Assembly: GCA_003611805.1 (NCBI GenBank)
Contig: RAYM01000010.1
Coordinates: 208,998 to 272,997 of the forward strand
Length of the DNA: 64,000 bases
Direction of reading: 5' to 3'
Origin: a bacterium 1xD42-87
GTDB taxonomy: Bacteria > Bacillota > Clostridia > Lachnospirales > Lachnospiraceae
Shown: piece by piece, positions 43,792 to 52,415 of the stretch
Layout of the letters: the number at the start of each line of letters is the position of its first letter
Position numbering within the stretch: the first letter of the stretch is position 1
Position numbers and translations under genes: made by a program
The notes under the pieces: generated by a model
Seen by the model: the letters and a program-made list of their open reading frames with translations, nothing else
The model's database searches: none
What the model was told of the DNA's origin: nothing

Positions 43792-43832
43792 CGCAGATTA
43801 TCTGCGGAAGAATGTAAAAAGGCACATTCTTC
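43792..43832 (+). terminator. pair of hairpins after flagellin
   Basis: A 7-bp palindrome (43792-43806, CGCAGAT/ATCTGCG) followed by a 9-bp hairpin (43807-43815 GAAGAATGT with 43824-43832 ACATTCTTC). No T-run, so they may stabilise flagellin mRNA rather than terminate. Confidence 0.5.
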
Positions 43833-43874
43833 CTGTGATATTAAATTAGAATATGAGAAAGGCAGATTTGCGAT

Positions 43875-44351
43875 ATGACCAAGGAATTGAAACAGGAATA
43901 TACCCTGCGGATTACGCAGGCGAACAAGACGCAGCTTATCACCATTCTCTACGAGATGGCGCTGCTCTATGTGGGCGAGGCGGAGGATGCGCTTGCTACA
44001 GGCGACAGGACAGAACTTAAGGATGCGGTTCGCAGGATTCAGGGTTGTATGTGCGAGCTCATGGATTCCCTGCATATGGAATATGAGATAGCGCATCATC
44101 TGCTGCAGCTTTATCTCTATGTCAACAGGGAGGTGGCACAGGCGGCGCTGCATAACAACGCGGAAAATCTGGAACATGTCCGCCCCGTGCTTAACAGGCT
44201 TTTAGAGGCTTATAAGCAGATCGAGGGGCAGGATACCACGGGTCCTGTTATGGGCAATACACAGACCGTATATGCAGGGCTTACCTACGGTAGAAACGAC
44301 CTGATGGAAAGTACCGCGGATCCTGTCGCGAACCGGGGATTCTGTGTATAA
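43875..44351 (+). CDS. fliS: FliS-like flagellar export chaperone
   Basis: A 158-aa helical protein. 'YTLRITQANKTQLITILYEM' and 'ALLYVGEAEDAL' match the first helices of FliS, which binds the C-terminal helix of flagellin and keeps it unfolded for export. It lies 94 bp after the flagellin gene. The last 25 residues are an unstructured extension compared with typical 125-aa FliS. The FliD gene that often precedes fliS is absent. Confidence 0.82.
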   Translation: MTKELKQEYTLRITQANKTQLITILYEMALLYVGEAEDALATGDRTELKDAVRRIQGCMCELMDSLHMEYEIAHHLLQLYLYVNREVAQAALHNNAENLEHVRPVLNRLLEAYKQIEGQDTTGPVMGNTQTVYAGLTYGRNDLMESTADPVANRGFCV

Positions 44352-44373
44352 ACGATTGAGCTTCGTGCAATCT

Positions 44374-44394
44374 GGAGGACGCTTTGCGTCCTCC
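44374..44394. repeat. perfect 9-bp hairpin
   Basis: GGAGGACGC (44374-44382), TTT, GCGTCCTCC (44386-44394). It lies in the gap between fliS and the convergent DUF2508 gene and may act as a bidirectional terminator without a U-run. Confidence 0.6.
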
Positions 44395-44467
44395 GGCAAA
44401 TTGAGTGTCAGTGCGCTCGATTCAGAGAATGCATGGCATGCTCCGTCGTATTTTTATCAAGTATGGA

Positions 44468-44755
44468 CTATGAGAGCGTCAGGGGGCGGTAAGCCTCTGC
44501 AAGTTCTTTTCCGGGCAGCGGATCACTTTCCGCTGCCTTTTGCAGTAAGTATTTATACCGCTTCATCACAGCGTTCAGTTCGAAAATATAGCAGTCGATC
44601 AGATCCGGATCCGTTGCGTTGTCAAATCCGGCGTAAGCGTTTTCCAGCGCGTTTCTTGCCAGCAGCAGCTCCTCTCGCAGTGTCATCTTCTGCCTGTCCA
44701 CGATAATTTCGTTCTCTTCCGGTACGCAGGGACTCTGTCTGAAAATGATTCTCAT
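44468..44755 (-). CDS. DUF2508 (YaaL-like) protein
   Basis: A 95-aa helical protein with the DUF2508 pattern: 'REELLLARNALENAYAGFDN', 'ATDPDLIDCYIFELNAVMKR', 'YKYLLQKA'. In Bacillus yaaL lies directly before bofA in one operon. Here it is transcribed away from bofA (45026). Function unknown in the family. The plus-strand frame covering the same bases is a shadow. Confidence 0.82.
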   Translation of the reverse strand: MRIIFRQSPCVPEENEIIVDRQKMTLREELLLARNALENAYAGFDNATDPDLIDCYIFELNAVMKRYKYLLQKAAESDPLPGKELAEAYRPLTLS

Positions 44756-44800
44756 ATTGACTATCCTTTCGAGTTATTGCGTTCACTTTGGCATCAGCGC

Positions 44801-44896
44801 GGAGAATGCAGCTTTTTGCATTCTCCTATGTGAGACTTAGAACGTCTCCGCGAAACAGCCTCTGCTGTGAGCGGCTAGAAGTTCTTCTCACATTAG
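44801..44896. other. highly structured intergenic region between DUF2508 and bofA genes
   Basis: A 10-bp perfect hairpin (44801-44810 GGAGAATGCA with 44817-44826) is followed by an outer pairing of TGTGAGA (near 44829) with TCTCACA (near 44887) that encloses GC-rich inner stems. It could be a leader structure or a small RNA. No known riboswitch consensus was recognised. Confidence 0.4.
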
Positions 44897-45025
44897 TTTA
44901 GGTAAAAATTTCCAGAAATATTCATGTAATATTACGAATAGCCTGTTCATATGCTGTAGGGAGACATGCAGGAGAGCTGTTTTTGCGGGATGGACCGGCG
45001 AAAACGCTTTGGAATGGAGAATATT

Positions 45026-45298
45026 ATGGGAAATGCGGGCGGAGTGGTTACAATTCTGGCAGTGTGCCTGATTGTGCTGGCAATCGGTGCAATGGGGAGA
45101 AAAGTAGAGTGGCTGGTCAATTTTGTGCTGCGCGCGGTGATGGGGACAGTGGGCATTTATGCGATAAATTATATGCTGGCGGCGAGACAGATGCAGGTGG
45201 CGGTGGGCATCAATCCCTTTACGGTTTTGACATCCGGAATCCTTGGATTTCCTGGGGTTGCGGTACTTTACGGCATTCATTTTTTCAAAATCTTGTGA
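45026..45298 (+). CDS. BofA-family pro-sigma-K processing inhibitor
   Basis: A 90-aa membrane protein with two to three hydrophobic segments and the BofA C-terminal signature 'GINPFTVLTSGILGFPGVAV'. In Bacillus BofA holds back the SpoIVFB protease during sporulation. ATG 45026 has GGAG 6-7 nt upstream (45016-45019) and gives family length; earlier in-frame codons lack a site. Together with DUF2508 it supports an endospore-forming lineage. It is followed by a 200-bp gap with the pilus promoter. Confidence 0.86.
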   Translation: MGNAGGVVTILAVCLIVLAIGAMGRKVEWLVNFVLRAVMGTVGIYAINYMLAARQMQVAVGINPFTVLTSGILGFPGVAVLYGIHFFKIL

Positions 45299-45334
45299 AT
45301 AATTTACAAAAATAGTTTTTTTCTCATATAGCTA

Positions 45335-45362
45335 TAGACAATAGTTTTTATTGTGTTATAAT
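45335..45362 (+). promoter_or_regulatory. promoter of the Tad pilus operon
   Basis: TAGACA (45335-45340), 16-bp spacer, TATAAT (45357-45362) preceded by TGT (extended -10). A leader of about 140 nt follows, with a small ATTCC/GGAAT hairpin near 45394. Confidence 0.72.
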
Positions 45363-45504
45363 TCAAGTCACAACTCAAGAAATTCTATGTGTCATTCCAT
45401 TCTGCGGAATACACGCTTCTCGCTTCAGGGCATCGGGAAGATCTTCCAATTATTTCGTTGAGTCAATTATTTGTATTTTTATTTTGAGATGTGGAGGTGG
45501 TTTT

Positions 45505-46032
45505 ATTGGGCTGACTTTTTGTCAATCTGTTTTGCTTTTCCTGCTTTTGCTTTCTGCATTGGCGGATCTTAAAACAGATCGGATTCCAAACGGTTTTATT
45601 CTTTTGGGTATGGTAATCGGCATGGCGGGCGGTGTCACGTCCGATCGGGGATTATCAGACATTCTGGCATCTATGCTTCTGGCGTTTCTGCTTATGTACC
45701 CTCTGTATATGATAGGCGCACTTGGTGCGGGTGACGTGAAGCTATTTGTTATGATCGGGAGTTTTCAGACGGTGGAAGACTTTTTTTCCATACTGGCAGG
45801 AGCCTTCGTGATAGGCGCGGGATTTTCATTGATCAAACTTGTGGTAGAAAAAAACGGCAGGGAGAGATTTCGGTATTTTTTTTCGTATCTGTATGAAGTA
45901 TGGCAAACGGGGCATTGGAGAATTTACGGTGAGGACCTAAAACAGGATTATCACACCTACTGTAAAAACAAAATACACTTTGCAGTGCCAATTTTGTTCA
46001 GTGCGGTGTGCAGGATAGGAGGATTATTTTGA
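45505..46032 (+). CDS. prepilin peptidase, A24 family (TadV/CpaA)
   Basis: An integral membrane aspartic peptidase that cleaves the Flp prepilin leader. The two catalytic Asp motifs are present: 'SALADLKTDRIPN' and 'GALGAGDVKLF' (GxGD). The only ribosome site (GGAGG, 45493-45497) lies 7 nt before an in-frame ATT at 45505; the alternatives are TTG 45484, upstream of that site, or CTG 45511. The start is therefore probably a non-standard codon. The protein is about 175 aa with a cytoplasmic tail longer than usual. It overlaps the next gene by 4 bp. Confidence 0.88.
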   Translation: MGLTFCQSVLLFLLLLSALADLKTDRIPNGFILLGMVIGMAGGVTSDRGLSDILASMLLAFLLMYPLYMIGALGAGDVKLFVMIGSFQTVEDFFSILAGAFVIGAGFSLIKLVVEKNGRERFRYFFSYLYEVWQTGHWRIYGEDLKQDYHTYCKNKIHFAVPILFSAVCRIGGLF

Positions 46033-47075
46033 CACATAAAATTATGGCAATCTGCGACACGGAGGAGGGTTATGCATTTCGCATGGCGGAGTACCTTCTG
46101 GAAAAGGTAAAGCTTCCCTATGCGCTGCACTTGTTTACGGCGGTGGAAGAACTGGAAAAATTTGCGGGCAGGGAGAAAATAGAGATTCTTCTCATCGCAG
46201 AGAGCGCGTGGCGGCTGATCAAAGAAGAGTATATCAGAACTCAGGTGGCGCAGATGTTTATTCTGCAGGAGAGCGGCGAGCCGGCACAGACACTCATTCC
46301 GCAGGGGAGCGGTGAAGCAAAACGGGAAGATACGCGCTGCATCAGCAAGTATCAGAGCCCGGAAATAGTGGTACAGGAAATTCTGAACGTAATTGCGGAC
46401 GGCAGCGGGTGGAAGGGCTGTCCTGAGGCGACGGACACGGCGGTTAAACTGATAGGCATTTATTCCCCGGTAAAGAGATGTCTGCAGACATCCTTCGCCC
46501 TGTCGCTGGGGCAGCTTCTGGCGAAGGAGCATAAAACAATGTACCTGAATTTTGAGATGTATTCCGGTCTGGGAGAGCTTTTGCGGCGGGAATACCAGAC
46601 AGACATGCTGGATGTTATGTATTACTTTCAGAGCGCAAGGGAAAAGCTGGCTCTGCGGCTGCCGTCAGTCATCCAGAATGCGGGAGGGCTGGACTACATA
46701 CCGCCCATGCAGTATTCTCTCGGAATCAAGGAAGTGCCGGGAGAACAGTGGCTGGCGCTCTGCAGGAACATTGCTGCGATCGGGGAGTACGAATACATGA
46801 TTCTGGATCTGGATGATGGAATAGACGGGCTGTTTGACCTGCTGAAAAGCTGCCAGAAAATATATACCATTACAAAAGAAGATCCATTTGCGCAGGCAAA
46901 ACTCAGGCAGTACGAACGCATGCTGCAGCAGGGAGAATTGGGTGAAATATCCGAAAAAACCGTAAAATGCCGCTTCCCGATTTTTCAAGAGCTGCCGGGC
47001 AGTCTGGATATGATGACGCACGGGGAGCTGGCGGGATATGTAAAATCCATCATAAAAGAGGATATCTATGAATAA
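46029..47075 (+). CDS. TadZ/CpaE-like pilus assembly protein
   Basis: A 348-aa protein with a receiver-like N-terminal domain (about 1-115) and a ParA/MinD-like C-terminal domain. TTG 46029 follows AGGAGG (46017-46022) by 6 nt and overlaps the peptidase stop (TTGA). The usual P-loop is degenerate: 'IGIYSPVKRCLQTSFALSLG' has no GGxGKT lysine pair, while 'YEYMILDLDDGI' keeps the Walker B-like strand. TadZ localises the pilus machine to the pole. Overlaps tadA by 8 bp. Confidence 0.82.
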   Translation: MTHKIMAICDTEEGYAFRMAEYLLEKVKLPYALHLFTAVEELEKFAGREKIEILLIAESAWRLIKEEYIRTQVAQMFILQESGEPAQTLIPQGSGEAKREDTRCISKYQSPEIVVQEILNVIADGSGWKGCPEATDTAVKLIGIYSPVKRCLQTSFALSLGQLLAKEHKTMYLNFEMYSGLGELLRREYQTDMLDVMYYFQSAREKLALRLPSVIQNAGGLDYIPPMQYSLGIKEVPGEQWLALCRNIAAIGEYEYMILDLDDGIDGLFDLLKSCQKIYTITKEDPFAQAKLRQYERMLQQGELGEISEKTVKCRFPIFQELPGSLDMMTHGELAGYVKSIIKEDIYE

Positions 47076-48288
47076 TGCGGAAGAGAGACGAAAAATTTTA
47101 AAAGAAAAGCTTTTGGAAAGCATTGACTACTCCCGAGAGAGCAGTGATGAGGAGATTCGGGAGCTGATAGATGAAATGCTTGTCCGGGAAGGAAGGGAAA
47201 AGCCCTTATCCTTATCGGAGCGCAGCAGACTCAGACGAGAGCTTTTTCACGCGGTCCGCAAGCTGGACGTGCTGCAGGAGCTGGTGGATGATCCGCAGAT
47301 TACAGAGATTATGATTAACGGTCCGAACAAAATATTTATTGAGAAAAACGGCAGACTGATAGAAAGTGAACTTCGTTTTGACAGTGAGGAAAAGCTGCAG
47401 AATGTAATACAGCTGATTGTTTCCGACTGTAATCGGACAGTCAATGAAGCATCGCCAATTGTAGATGCCAGACTGGCAAATGGCGCCCGGGTCAATGTGG
47501 TGTTGAACCCCGTGGCATTAAACGGTCCGATCGTCACAATCAGGCGTTTTCCGAACAAGCCCATCACCATGGAAGATTTGGTGTCTTTCGGTTCCATTAC
47601 GGAGGAGGTGTGTGAGTGGTTAAGCAGGCTTGTGCGGGCGAAATACAATATTTTTATCAGTGGCGGAACGGGTTCCGGGAAAACCACGTTTTTAAATGCC
47701 CTGTCAAACTATATTCCCGGGGAGGAGCGAATTATAACGATAGAGGACAGTGCGGAACTGCAGATCAGAAACATACGCAACCTTGTGCGGATGGAGACGA
47801 GGAACGCCAATGTGGAGGGCTGCCGGGAGATAACGGTCAGGGACTTGATAAAAACGTCTCTTCGTATGAGGCCAGATCGAATTATCGTTGGCGAGGTGCG
47901 CGGAGGAGAAGCTTTCGACATGATGCAGTGCCTGAATACGGGGCACGACGGCTCGATGTCCACAGGACATGCCAACAGCTCACGGGATATGTTAAGCCGT
48001 CTGGAAAATATGATTCTCATGGGGATTGAGATTCCGTTAGAAGCCATCAGGCAGCAGATCGCCTCGGGGATTGACATCATTGTTCATCTGGGGCGGCTGC
48101 GGGATAAGACGAGAAAAGTGTTGGAAATTGCGGAGGTGCGCGGATTTGAAAAAGGAGAAATTGTATTAAGCCCGCTATACCGTTTCGAGGAGGAGGGGGA
48201 GACAGGCGGCGGAAAAATCCTCGGCACGCTCCGTAAGAAAGGAGAATTGGCATATGTCGAAAAGCTACAGACCGCCGGATTATGCTGA
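47068..48288 (+). CDS. TadA/CpaF secretion ATPase
   Basis: A 406-aa type II/IV secretion ATPase that powers Flp pilus extension and retraction. The N-terminal domain has 'DPQITEIMINGPNKIFIEKN', the catalytic core Walker A 'GGTGSGKTTFLNAL', Asp box 'ERIITIEDSAELQI', and Walker B 'RPDRIIVGEVRGGEA' with 'GHDGSMSTGHANS'. All residues for activity appear present. The start overlaps tadZ by 8 bp and the end overlaps tadB by 35 bp, so the operon is tightly coupled. Confidence 0.95.
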   Translation: MNNAEERRKILKEKLLESIDYSRESSDEEIRELIDEMLVREGREKPLSLSERSRLRRELFHAVRKLDVLQELVDDPQITEIMINGPNKIFIEKNGRLIESELRFDSEEKLQNVIQLIVSDCNRTVNEASPIVDARLANGARVNVVLNPVALNGPIVTIRRFPNKPITMEDLVSFGSITEEVCEWLSRLVRAKYNIFISGGTGSGKTTFLNALSNYIPGEERIITIEDSAELQIRNIRNLVRMETRNANVEGCREITVRDLIKTSLRMRPDRIIVGEVRGGEAFDMMQCLNTGHDGSMSTGHANSSRDMLSRLENMILMGIEIPLEAIRQQIASGIDIIVHLGRLRDKTRKVLEIAEVRGFEKGEIVLSPLYRFEEEGETGGGKILGTLRKKGELAYVEKLQTAGLC

Positions 48289-49012
48289 GTATCATTTTTC
48301 TTTGAAGGAAGGCGCGCTTGCCGTGCTGGAAGGCATGTTTGTGGTGGCAATGATTGGATATTTTTTCTATCGCTCGTGGCTTGCCTGTCTGTTTCTTCTT
48401 CCCGTATTTGTCTTTTTTATGAGAGAGAGGAAAAGGGAGCTGGCAAAAAAGCGTAGGCAGGAGCTGAGCTTACAGTTTAAGGACTTGGTGCTGGCGCTTC
48501 TGACTAATGTCAAAGCGGGATATTCCATAGAAAACGCCCTGCGGGAGTCGTACCGGGATGTGGAATTGCTTTACGGGGCGGACAGTCCCATTTGTCTTGA
48601 GGTGCGGCACATGGTACGAGGGCTGGAAAATAATGTGATTCTGGAAAAATTGCTGTTTGATCTGGGTGTCAGAAGCCGTCTGCCCGATATCATGCAGTTT
48701 GCGGACGTTTTTCTGATCGCGAAGAGAAGCGGGGGCAATCTTACAGAAATTTTGGAGAAGACAGCCGGGGTAATCGAGCAGAAGGCGGAGACGGACAAGG
48801 AGATTCAGCTTATGATCAGTGCGAAGAAGATGGAGCAGAAAATTATGAATATGGTGCCGTTTCTGATTATTTTCTACATCGGGACTACATCGCGAGGATT
48901 TTTTGATGTGCTATACCACAATCTTGTGGGTGTGGCGGTAATGACGGCGTGTCTGCTCTTTTACGGTGCGGCTTATCTGCTTTCCAGGAGGATTGTGGAA
49001 ATTGAAGTTTAG
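48254..49012 (+). CDS. TadB-like pilus inner-membrane platform protein
   Basis: A 252-aa protein with an N-terminal hydrophobic pair (about 25-60) and a T2SSF domain ('FKDLVLALLTNVKAGYSIENAL', shortened here as 'LTNVKAGYSIENALRE', and 'IAKRSGGNLTEILEKTAGVI'), then two C-terminal helices. The conserved GG in 'SGGNL' is typical. It forms the membrane platform with TadC. The 35-bp overlap with tadA is unusually long. Confidence 0.9.
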   Translation: MSKSYRPPDYAEYHFSLKEGALAVLEGMFVVAMIGYFFYRSWLACLFLLPVFVFFMRERKRELAKKRRQELSLQFKDLVLALLTNVKAGYSIENALRESYRDVELLYGADSPICLEVRHMVRGLENNVILEKLLFDLGVRSRLPDIMQFADVFLIAKRSGGNLTEILEKTAGVIEQKAETDKEIQLMISAKKMEQKIMNMVPFLIIFYIGTTSRGFFDVLYHNLVGVAVMTACLLFYGAAYLLSRRIVEIEV

Positions 49013-49080
49013 TAAATGCCCGTTTCTGTTTATGGCGGCACAAGTTTGACCGCATGGGTGTTTAAGGAAAGGAGAGTTTA

Positions 49081-50538
49081 ATGGTTTATGTGTATTCTGG
49101 GATTTTAGCGGGTTATCTCATTTTGTTTTTCCTGTCTCTGAGAGAAAGCGGGAATCCGTTTCAAAAAATAGCAGCGCACATTTTTCGTAAACAGCAGGAA
49201 CGGCAAAAGAAGGCAAATAAGGGGCAGAAGGACTGGAAACGGGCGCTTTATAAAAGGCAGCTTGGAGAGAAGCTGAAAACCCTAGAGCCGGGAATTGCGG
49301 CGGAAAAGCAGATACGGGAGCATTATCTTTCTCTGTATACACTTTTGCTCATGGTAGTGTTTGTGGGGGATCTCTTCTGCCTTGCCGCATGGTTCAGCGC
49401 TCACAGCGCCGCAAGGCTGACTGATGGCGGTTATCTTATCCGAAATGCCTACGGGGAAGGGGATGTAGAGATAGGGCTGAAGGCGGAAATCCCGGGAGTA
49501 CAGGAGGAAGTTTTTGACTATCTTTTAGAGGAACGCAGACTCACAGAGGAAGAGTTGGAAAAGAGCTATGCGGAGTCGGCAGCGCTGCTTCCGGGGGTGA
49601 TCCTAAACGGGAATGCCGGGCTGGAAAATGTGCGGATGAATCTGAATTTGGTTTCGGCGCTGGATGGATATCCTTTCCAGATCAGTTGGGAGAGCGGTGC
49701 GTATTCTCTGATTAATACGGACGGGACGGTACACAATGAGGATCTTGCGGGCGGGGAAGTGGTTACTTTGACAGCGACGTTTCGTTACGAAGACTGGTTT
49801 CGGGAGCTGCAGATTCCCGTGCAGGTAAATCCGGTTATCTATACGCCGGAAGAAGCGCTGCGTGCGCGGATAGAGGAGCTGCTGCGAGAGAGGGAGGAGA
49901 GCAGCGGAAATGAAGAGGTTATGACGCTGCCGGAGCGGATCGGCACGGAGCCTGTCATATGGAGCGAGATCATTGAGGACAGCAGCGGTTATTTTCTGAT
50001 TCTGGTGATTCTTGCGGCAGGTGTGCTTTACTGGGGAAGAGGCAGGGAATTGGATCAAAAGCTGGAAACGAGAAAAAGGGAACTGCTTCTGGATTACCCC
50101 GAGATAGTCAATAAGCTGGTACTTTATATGGGCGCCGGGATGACTATAAGAAACGCCTTCGTAAAGATGGGGGAGGATTACAAAAAGCAGAGGGAGGAGA
50201 GAAAAAAATATGCCTACGAAGAAATCCTGATGACCTGCTATGAGCTGCAGGGCGGCAGGTCGGAGATGGAGGCTTACGCACATTTCGGAAAACGATGTCA
50301 GGTGCAGGCTTACATGAAACTGTCCGCGCTGCTTTCGCAGAATATCAGAAAAGGCAGCAATGACCTTTTACGGGTATTGAGACAGGAAGCGGATAACGCC
50401 TTTGCGGAACGGAAAAGTCTGGCAAAAAAGCTGGGCGAGGAGGCGGGCACAAAACTGCTTTTGCCTATGATGATGATGCTTTGTGTGGTCATGGTGATTA
50501 TTATGATTCCGGCTTACTTTTCATTTACTTTAAGTTAA
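49081..50538 (+). CDS. TadC-like platform protein with large extracytoplasmic insertion
   Basis: A 485-aa protein, much longer than usual TadC (about 300). A membrane helix at the N-terminus, a basic cytoplasmic segment, a second helix (about 80-100), then about 200 residues (about 103-303) of soluble sequence including 'VSALDGYPFQISWESGAYSL', a helix ('GYFLILVILAAGVLYW'), and the T2SSF domain ('LVLYMGAGMTIRNAF', 'LSALLSQNIRKGSNDLLRVL') with a final helix. The extra domain should sit outside the membrane. GGAAAGGAGAG precedes the ATG. Confidence 0.87.
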   Translation: MVYVYSGILAGYLILFFLSLRESGNPFQKIAAHIFRKQQERQKKANKGQKDWKRALYKRQLGEKLKTLEPGIAAEKQIREHYLSLYTLLLMVVFVGDLFCLAAWFSAHSAARLTDGGYLIRNAYGEGDVEIGLKAEIPGVQEEVFDYLLEERRLTEEELEKSYAESAALLPGVILNGNAGLENVRMNLNLVSALDGYPFQISWESGAYSLINTDGTVHNEDLAGGEVVTLTATFRYEDWFRELQIPVQVNPVIYTPEEALRARIEELLREREESSGNEEVMTLPERIGTEPVIWSEIIEDSSGYFLILVILAAGVLYWGRGRELDQKLETRKRELLLDYPEIVNKLVLYMGAGMTIRNAFVKMGEDYKKQREERKKYAYEEILMTCYELQGGRSEMEAYAHFGKRCQVQAYMKLSALLSQNIRKGSNDLLRVLRQEADNAFAERKSLAKKLGEEAGTKLLLPMMMMLCVVMVIIMIPAYFSFTLS

Positions 50539-50628
50539 ATGTATCTGTACGGCGCTTATCGTAAAATGGTTTTTGCGCCTGCAGTTACACATAACCAAAC
50601 GTCAAAAAGACAAAAGGAGGAAAACAAG

Positions 50629-50829
50629 ATGTTGAAAAAGAGAAACGACAGACGGCTCAAAGGGTTCGGGGACTTCCTGCGGGAAGAGGAAGGCATGGGC
50701 ACGGTGGAAATCATTCTGATTATTGTGGTGCTGATTGGTCTGGTCATTATCTTCAAGACACAGCTTCGTGAGCTGGTGGAGAAGGTCTTTGAGAAGATCA
50801 CCAAAGACAGCAACACGGTAATGGAATGA
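50629..50829 (+). CDS. Flp-type pilin (type IVb prepilin)
   Basis: A 66-aa prepilin. ATG 50629 follows AAAAGGAGG (50612-50620). A hydrophilic leader ends 'LREEEGMGTVEIILIIVVL': cleavage after Gly gives Met at +1 and Glu at +5, as required for pilins, followed by the hydrophobic assembly helix. The mature subunit is about 43 residues. It is the major pilus subunit candidate, processed by one of the two A24 peptidases. Stop and next start overlap (ATGA). Confidence 0.9.
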   Translation: MLKKRNDRRLKGFGDFLREEEGMGTVEIILIIVVLIGLVIIFKTQLRELVEKVFEKITKDSNTVME

Positions 50830-52262
50830 GGCGGGGATACATAACGGTATTTTTATCTTTATCCCTCACATTGATCCTGTCCCTTGTATTCGCGGTAATA
50901 GAAGGGGCACGGATCAGTGCCATCCGCATGAAATTTGAGTGTGTGACGGATATCGGTATGAATTCCGTTCTGGCTGAATATCACAGGGAACTTTTGAAGC
51001 AGTATGATCTTCTGTTTGTAGATACCTCTTATGGCGGGTCCCATCCCGAAATCGCTAACACGGAGGCGCACCTTTATAACTACACACAGAAAAACTGTTG
51101 TCCGGGAGGGGAAAAGAATTCGTCTGGCAGCAGGGACTTTCTTGCAATGGATATGGGTATGGTGGAAATTTCGGAGTATTCTGCGGCTTCGGATGATAAT
51201 GGCGCGGTACTGAAGCGGCAGGTTACCGACTATATGGACGATTATCCGCTGGGCGCGATGCTGAGCAAAATCAATGCAAATGTCAGTTTGCTGCAGAGCG
51301 CGGGGATTGCCACAAGGGATACGGATGCGTGGCGGAGGCAGTATGAGGCGGAGATTGACGCGATCGGTCTGCCCGAAAAGGAGACGGAGGACGGAGAAAT
51401 GGAGGAAGTGCCGCTCAACAATCCGGCGGATTCCGTCAACGCCTTGAGAAGCAGCGGAGTTCTAAACCTTGTACTGGAAAATCCGTCCGCTGTCTCTGCG
51501 GTAAAGGTGAATCTGGGCAATTATATTTCAAACCGTCCGGGCAGAATGGCGGGCACGGGTCTGTGTGCGGAGGCGGCAGAGGCGGCAGGTGTGCCAAATG
51601 AACTGGTTTTCCAGGCGTATCTTTTTGAAAAATGCGGTTATTACGGGGCGGAGATGGATAAATCGCTTCTGAAATACCAGATGGAATATATTTTGGAAGG
51701 CAAGGATACGGACTGGCAGAATCTGGAGCAGGTGGCGAAGAAACTTCTGCTCTGGCGGGAAGCGGCAAATATGATGTACCTCCTATCGGACAGTGCCAAG
51801 ATGGCGGAGGCACAGGCTTTAGCTATGACGCTTACGGCAGTGGCGCTTATGCCGGCACTGGCGGAGCCGGTTAAGTATACGATTCTCTTTGCGTGGGCTT
51901 ATGTGGAGAGTCTTCAGGATGTCAAAACCCTGCTTGGCGGCGGAAGAGTACCCATTTTTAAAACAGCTGCCGATTGGAAAACGGGAATAGGCTGTCTTAA
52001 GAATGTAAAAGGAAGTCTCACGGAGGATTCCGGAGGAAGCGGGCTGAGCTATAAAGAATATTTGCAGATTATGGTCTTTTTGCAGGATGCGGAGAGCCGG
52101 ACAGAACGCGCCATGGATATCATGGAAATGGATATCCGCCAGACACCCGGCAATGCGGTATTTCGTCTGGACGGATGTTTCGACACGTATCAGGCGCATT
52201 TGGAAGTGACAAGCCGCTTCGGTTATTCCTATGAAATGACAAGAAGATATGGATTCTATTAA
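50826..52262 (+). CDS. DUF5702 protein, probable pilus-associated surface protein
   Basis: A 478-aa protein of the DUF5702 kind common in Clostridial Tad loci. It begins 'MRRGYITVFLSLSLTLILSL', a TadE/TadG-like pseudopilin helix with Glu in 'FAVIEGARI'. The rest is extracytoplasmic with helical segments and few recognised motifs. A membrane-like stretch occurs near 340-365 ('MTLTAVALMPALAEPV'). The overlap with the pilin gene suggests stoichiometric synthesis. The role may be a tip or scaffold component. Confidence 0.82.
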   Translation: MRRGYITVFLSLSLTLILSLVFAVIEGARISAIRMKFECVTDIGMNSVLAEYHRELLKQYDLLFVDTSYGGSHPEIANTEAHLYNYTQKNCCPGGEKNSSGSRDFLAMDMGMVEISEYSAASDDNGAVLKRQVTDYMDDYPLGAMLSKINANVSLLQSAGIATRDTDAWRRQYEAEIDAIGLPEKETEDGEMEEVPLNNPADSVNALRSSGVLNLVLENPSAVSAVKVNLGNYISNRPGRMAGTGLCAEAAEAAGVPNELVFQAYLFEKCGYYGAEMDKSLLKYQMEYILEGKDTDWQNLEQVAKKLLLWREAANMMYLLSDSAKMAEAQALAMTLTAVALMPALAEPVKYTILFAWAYVESLQDVKTLLGGGRVPIFKTAADWKTGIGCLKNVKGSLTEDSGGSGLSYKEYLQIMVFLQDAESRTERAMDIMEMDIRQTPGNAVFRLDGCFDTYQAHLEVTSRFGYSYEMTRRYGFY

Positions 52263-52272
52263 TGCGGGAGGT

Positions 52273-52415
52273 GATAAAAGATGCCCTTTTTACGACTAAG
52301 CAACAAAAAAATAACTAAATCGACAGCACATTCTCTCCGGGCATATCTTGAGGCACATCAAGGTAGTCACATTCACAATTCAGCACTCCGATTGGTAAAA
52401 GGGGCATCTTTTATC
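52273..52415 (+). repeat. 14-bp inverted repeats bracketing the start of the TadE-like gene
   Basis: GATAAAAGATGCCC (52273-52286) and GGGCATCTTTTATC (52402-52415) are exact complements and enclose 115 bp that encode the unusual N-terminal extension. In mRNA the stem would cover the start codon and part of the ribosome site. Confidence 0.85.

Noticed and set aside
44344..44706. A 120-codon plus-strand frame after fliS
   Set aside because: It overlaps the DUF2508 gene on the other strand, which has recognisable family motifs. The plus-strand product is Ser/Arg/Pro-rich and motif-free.
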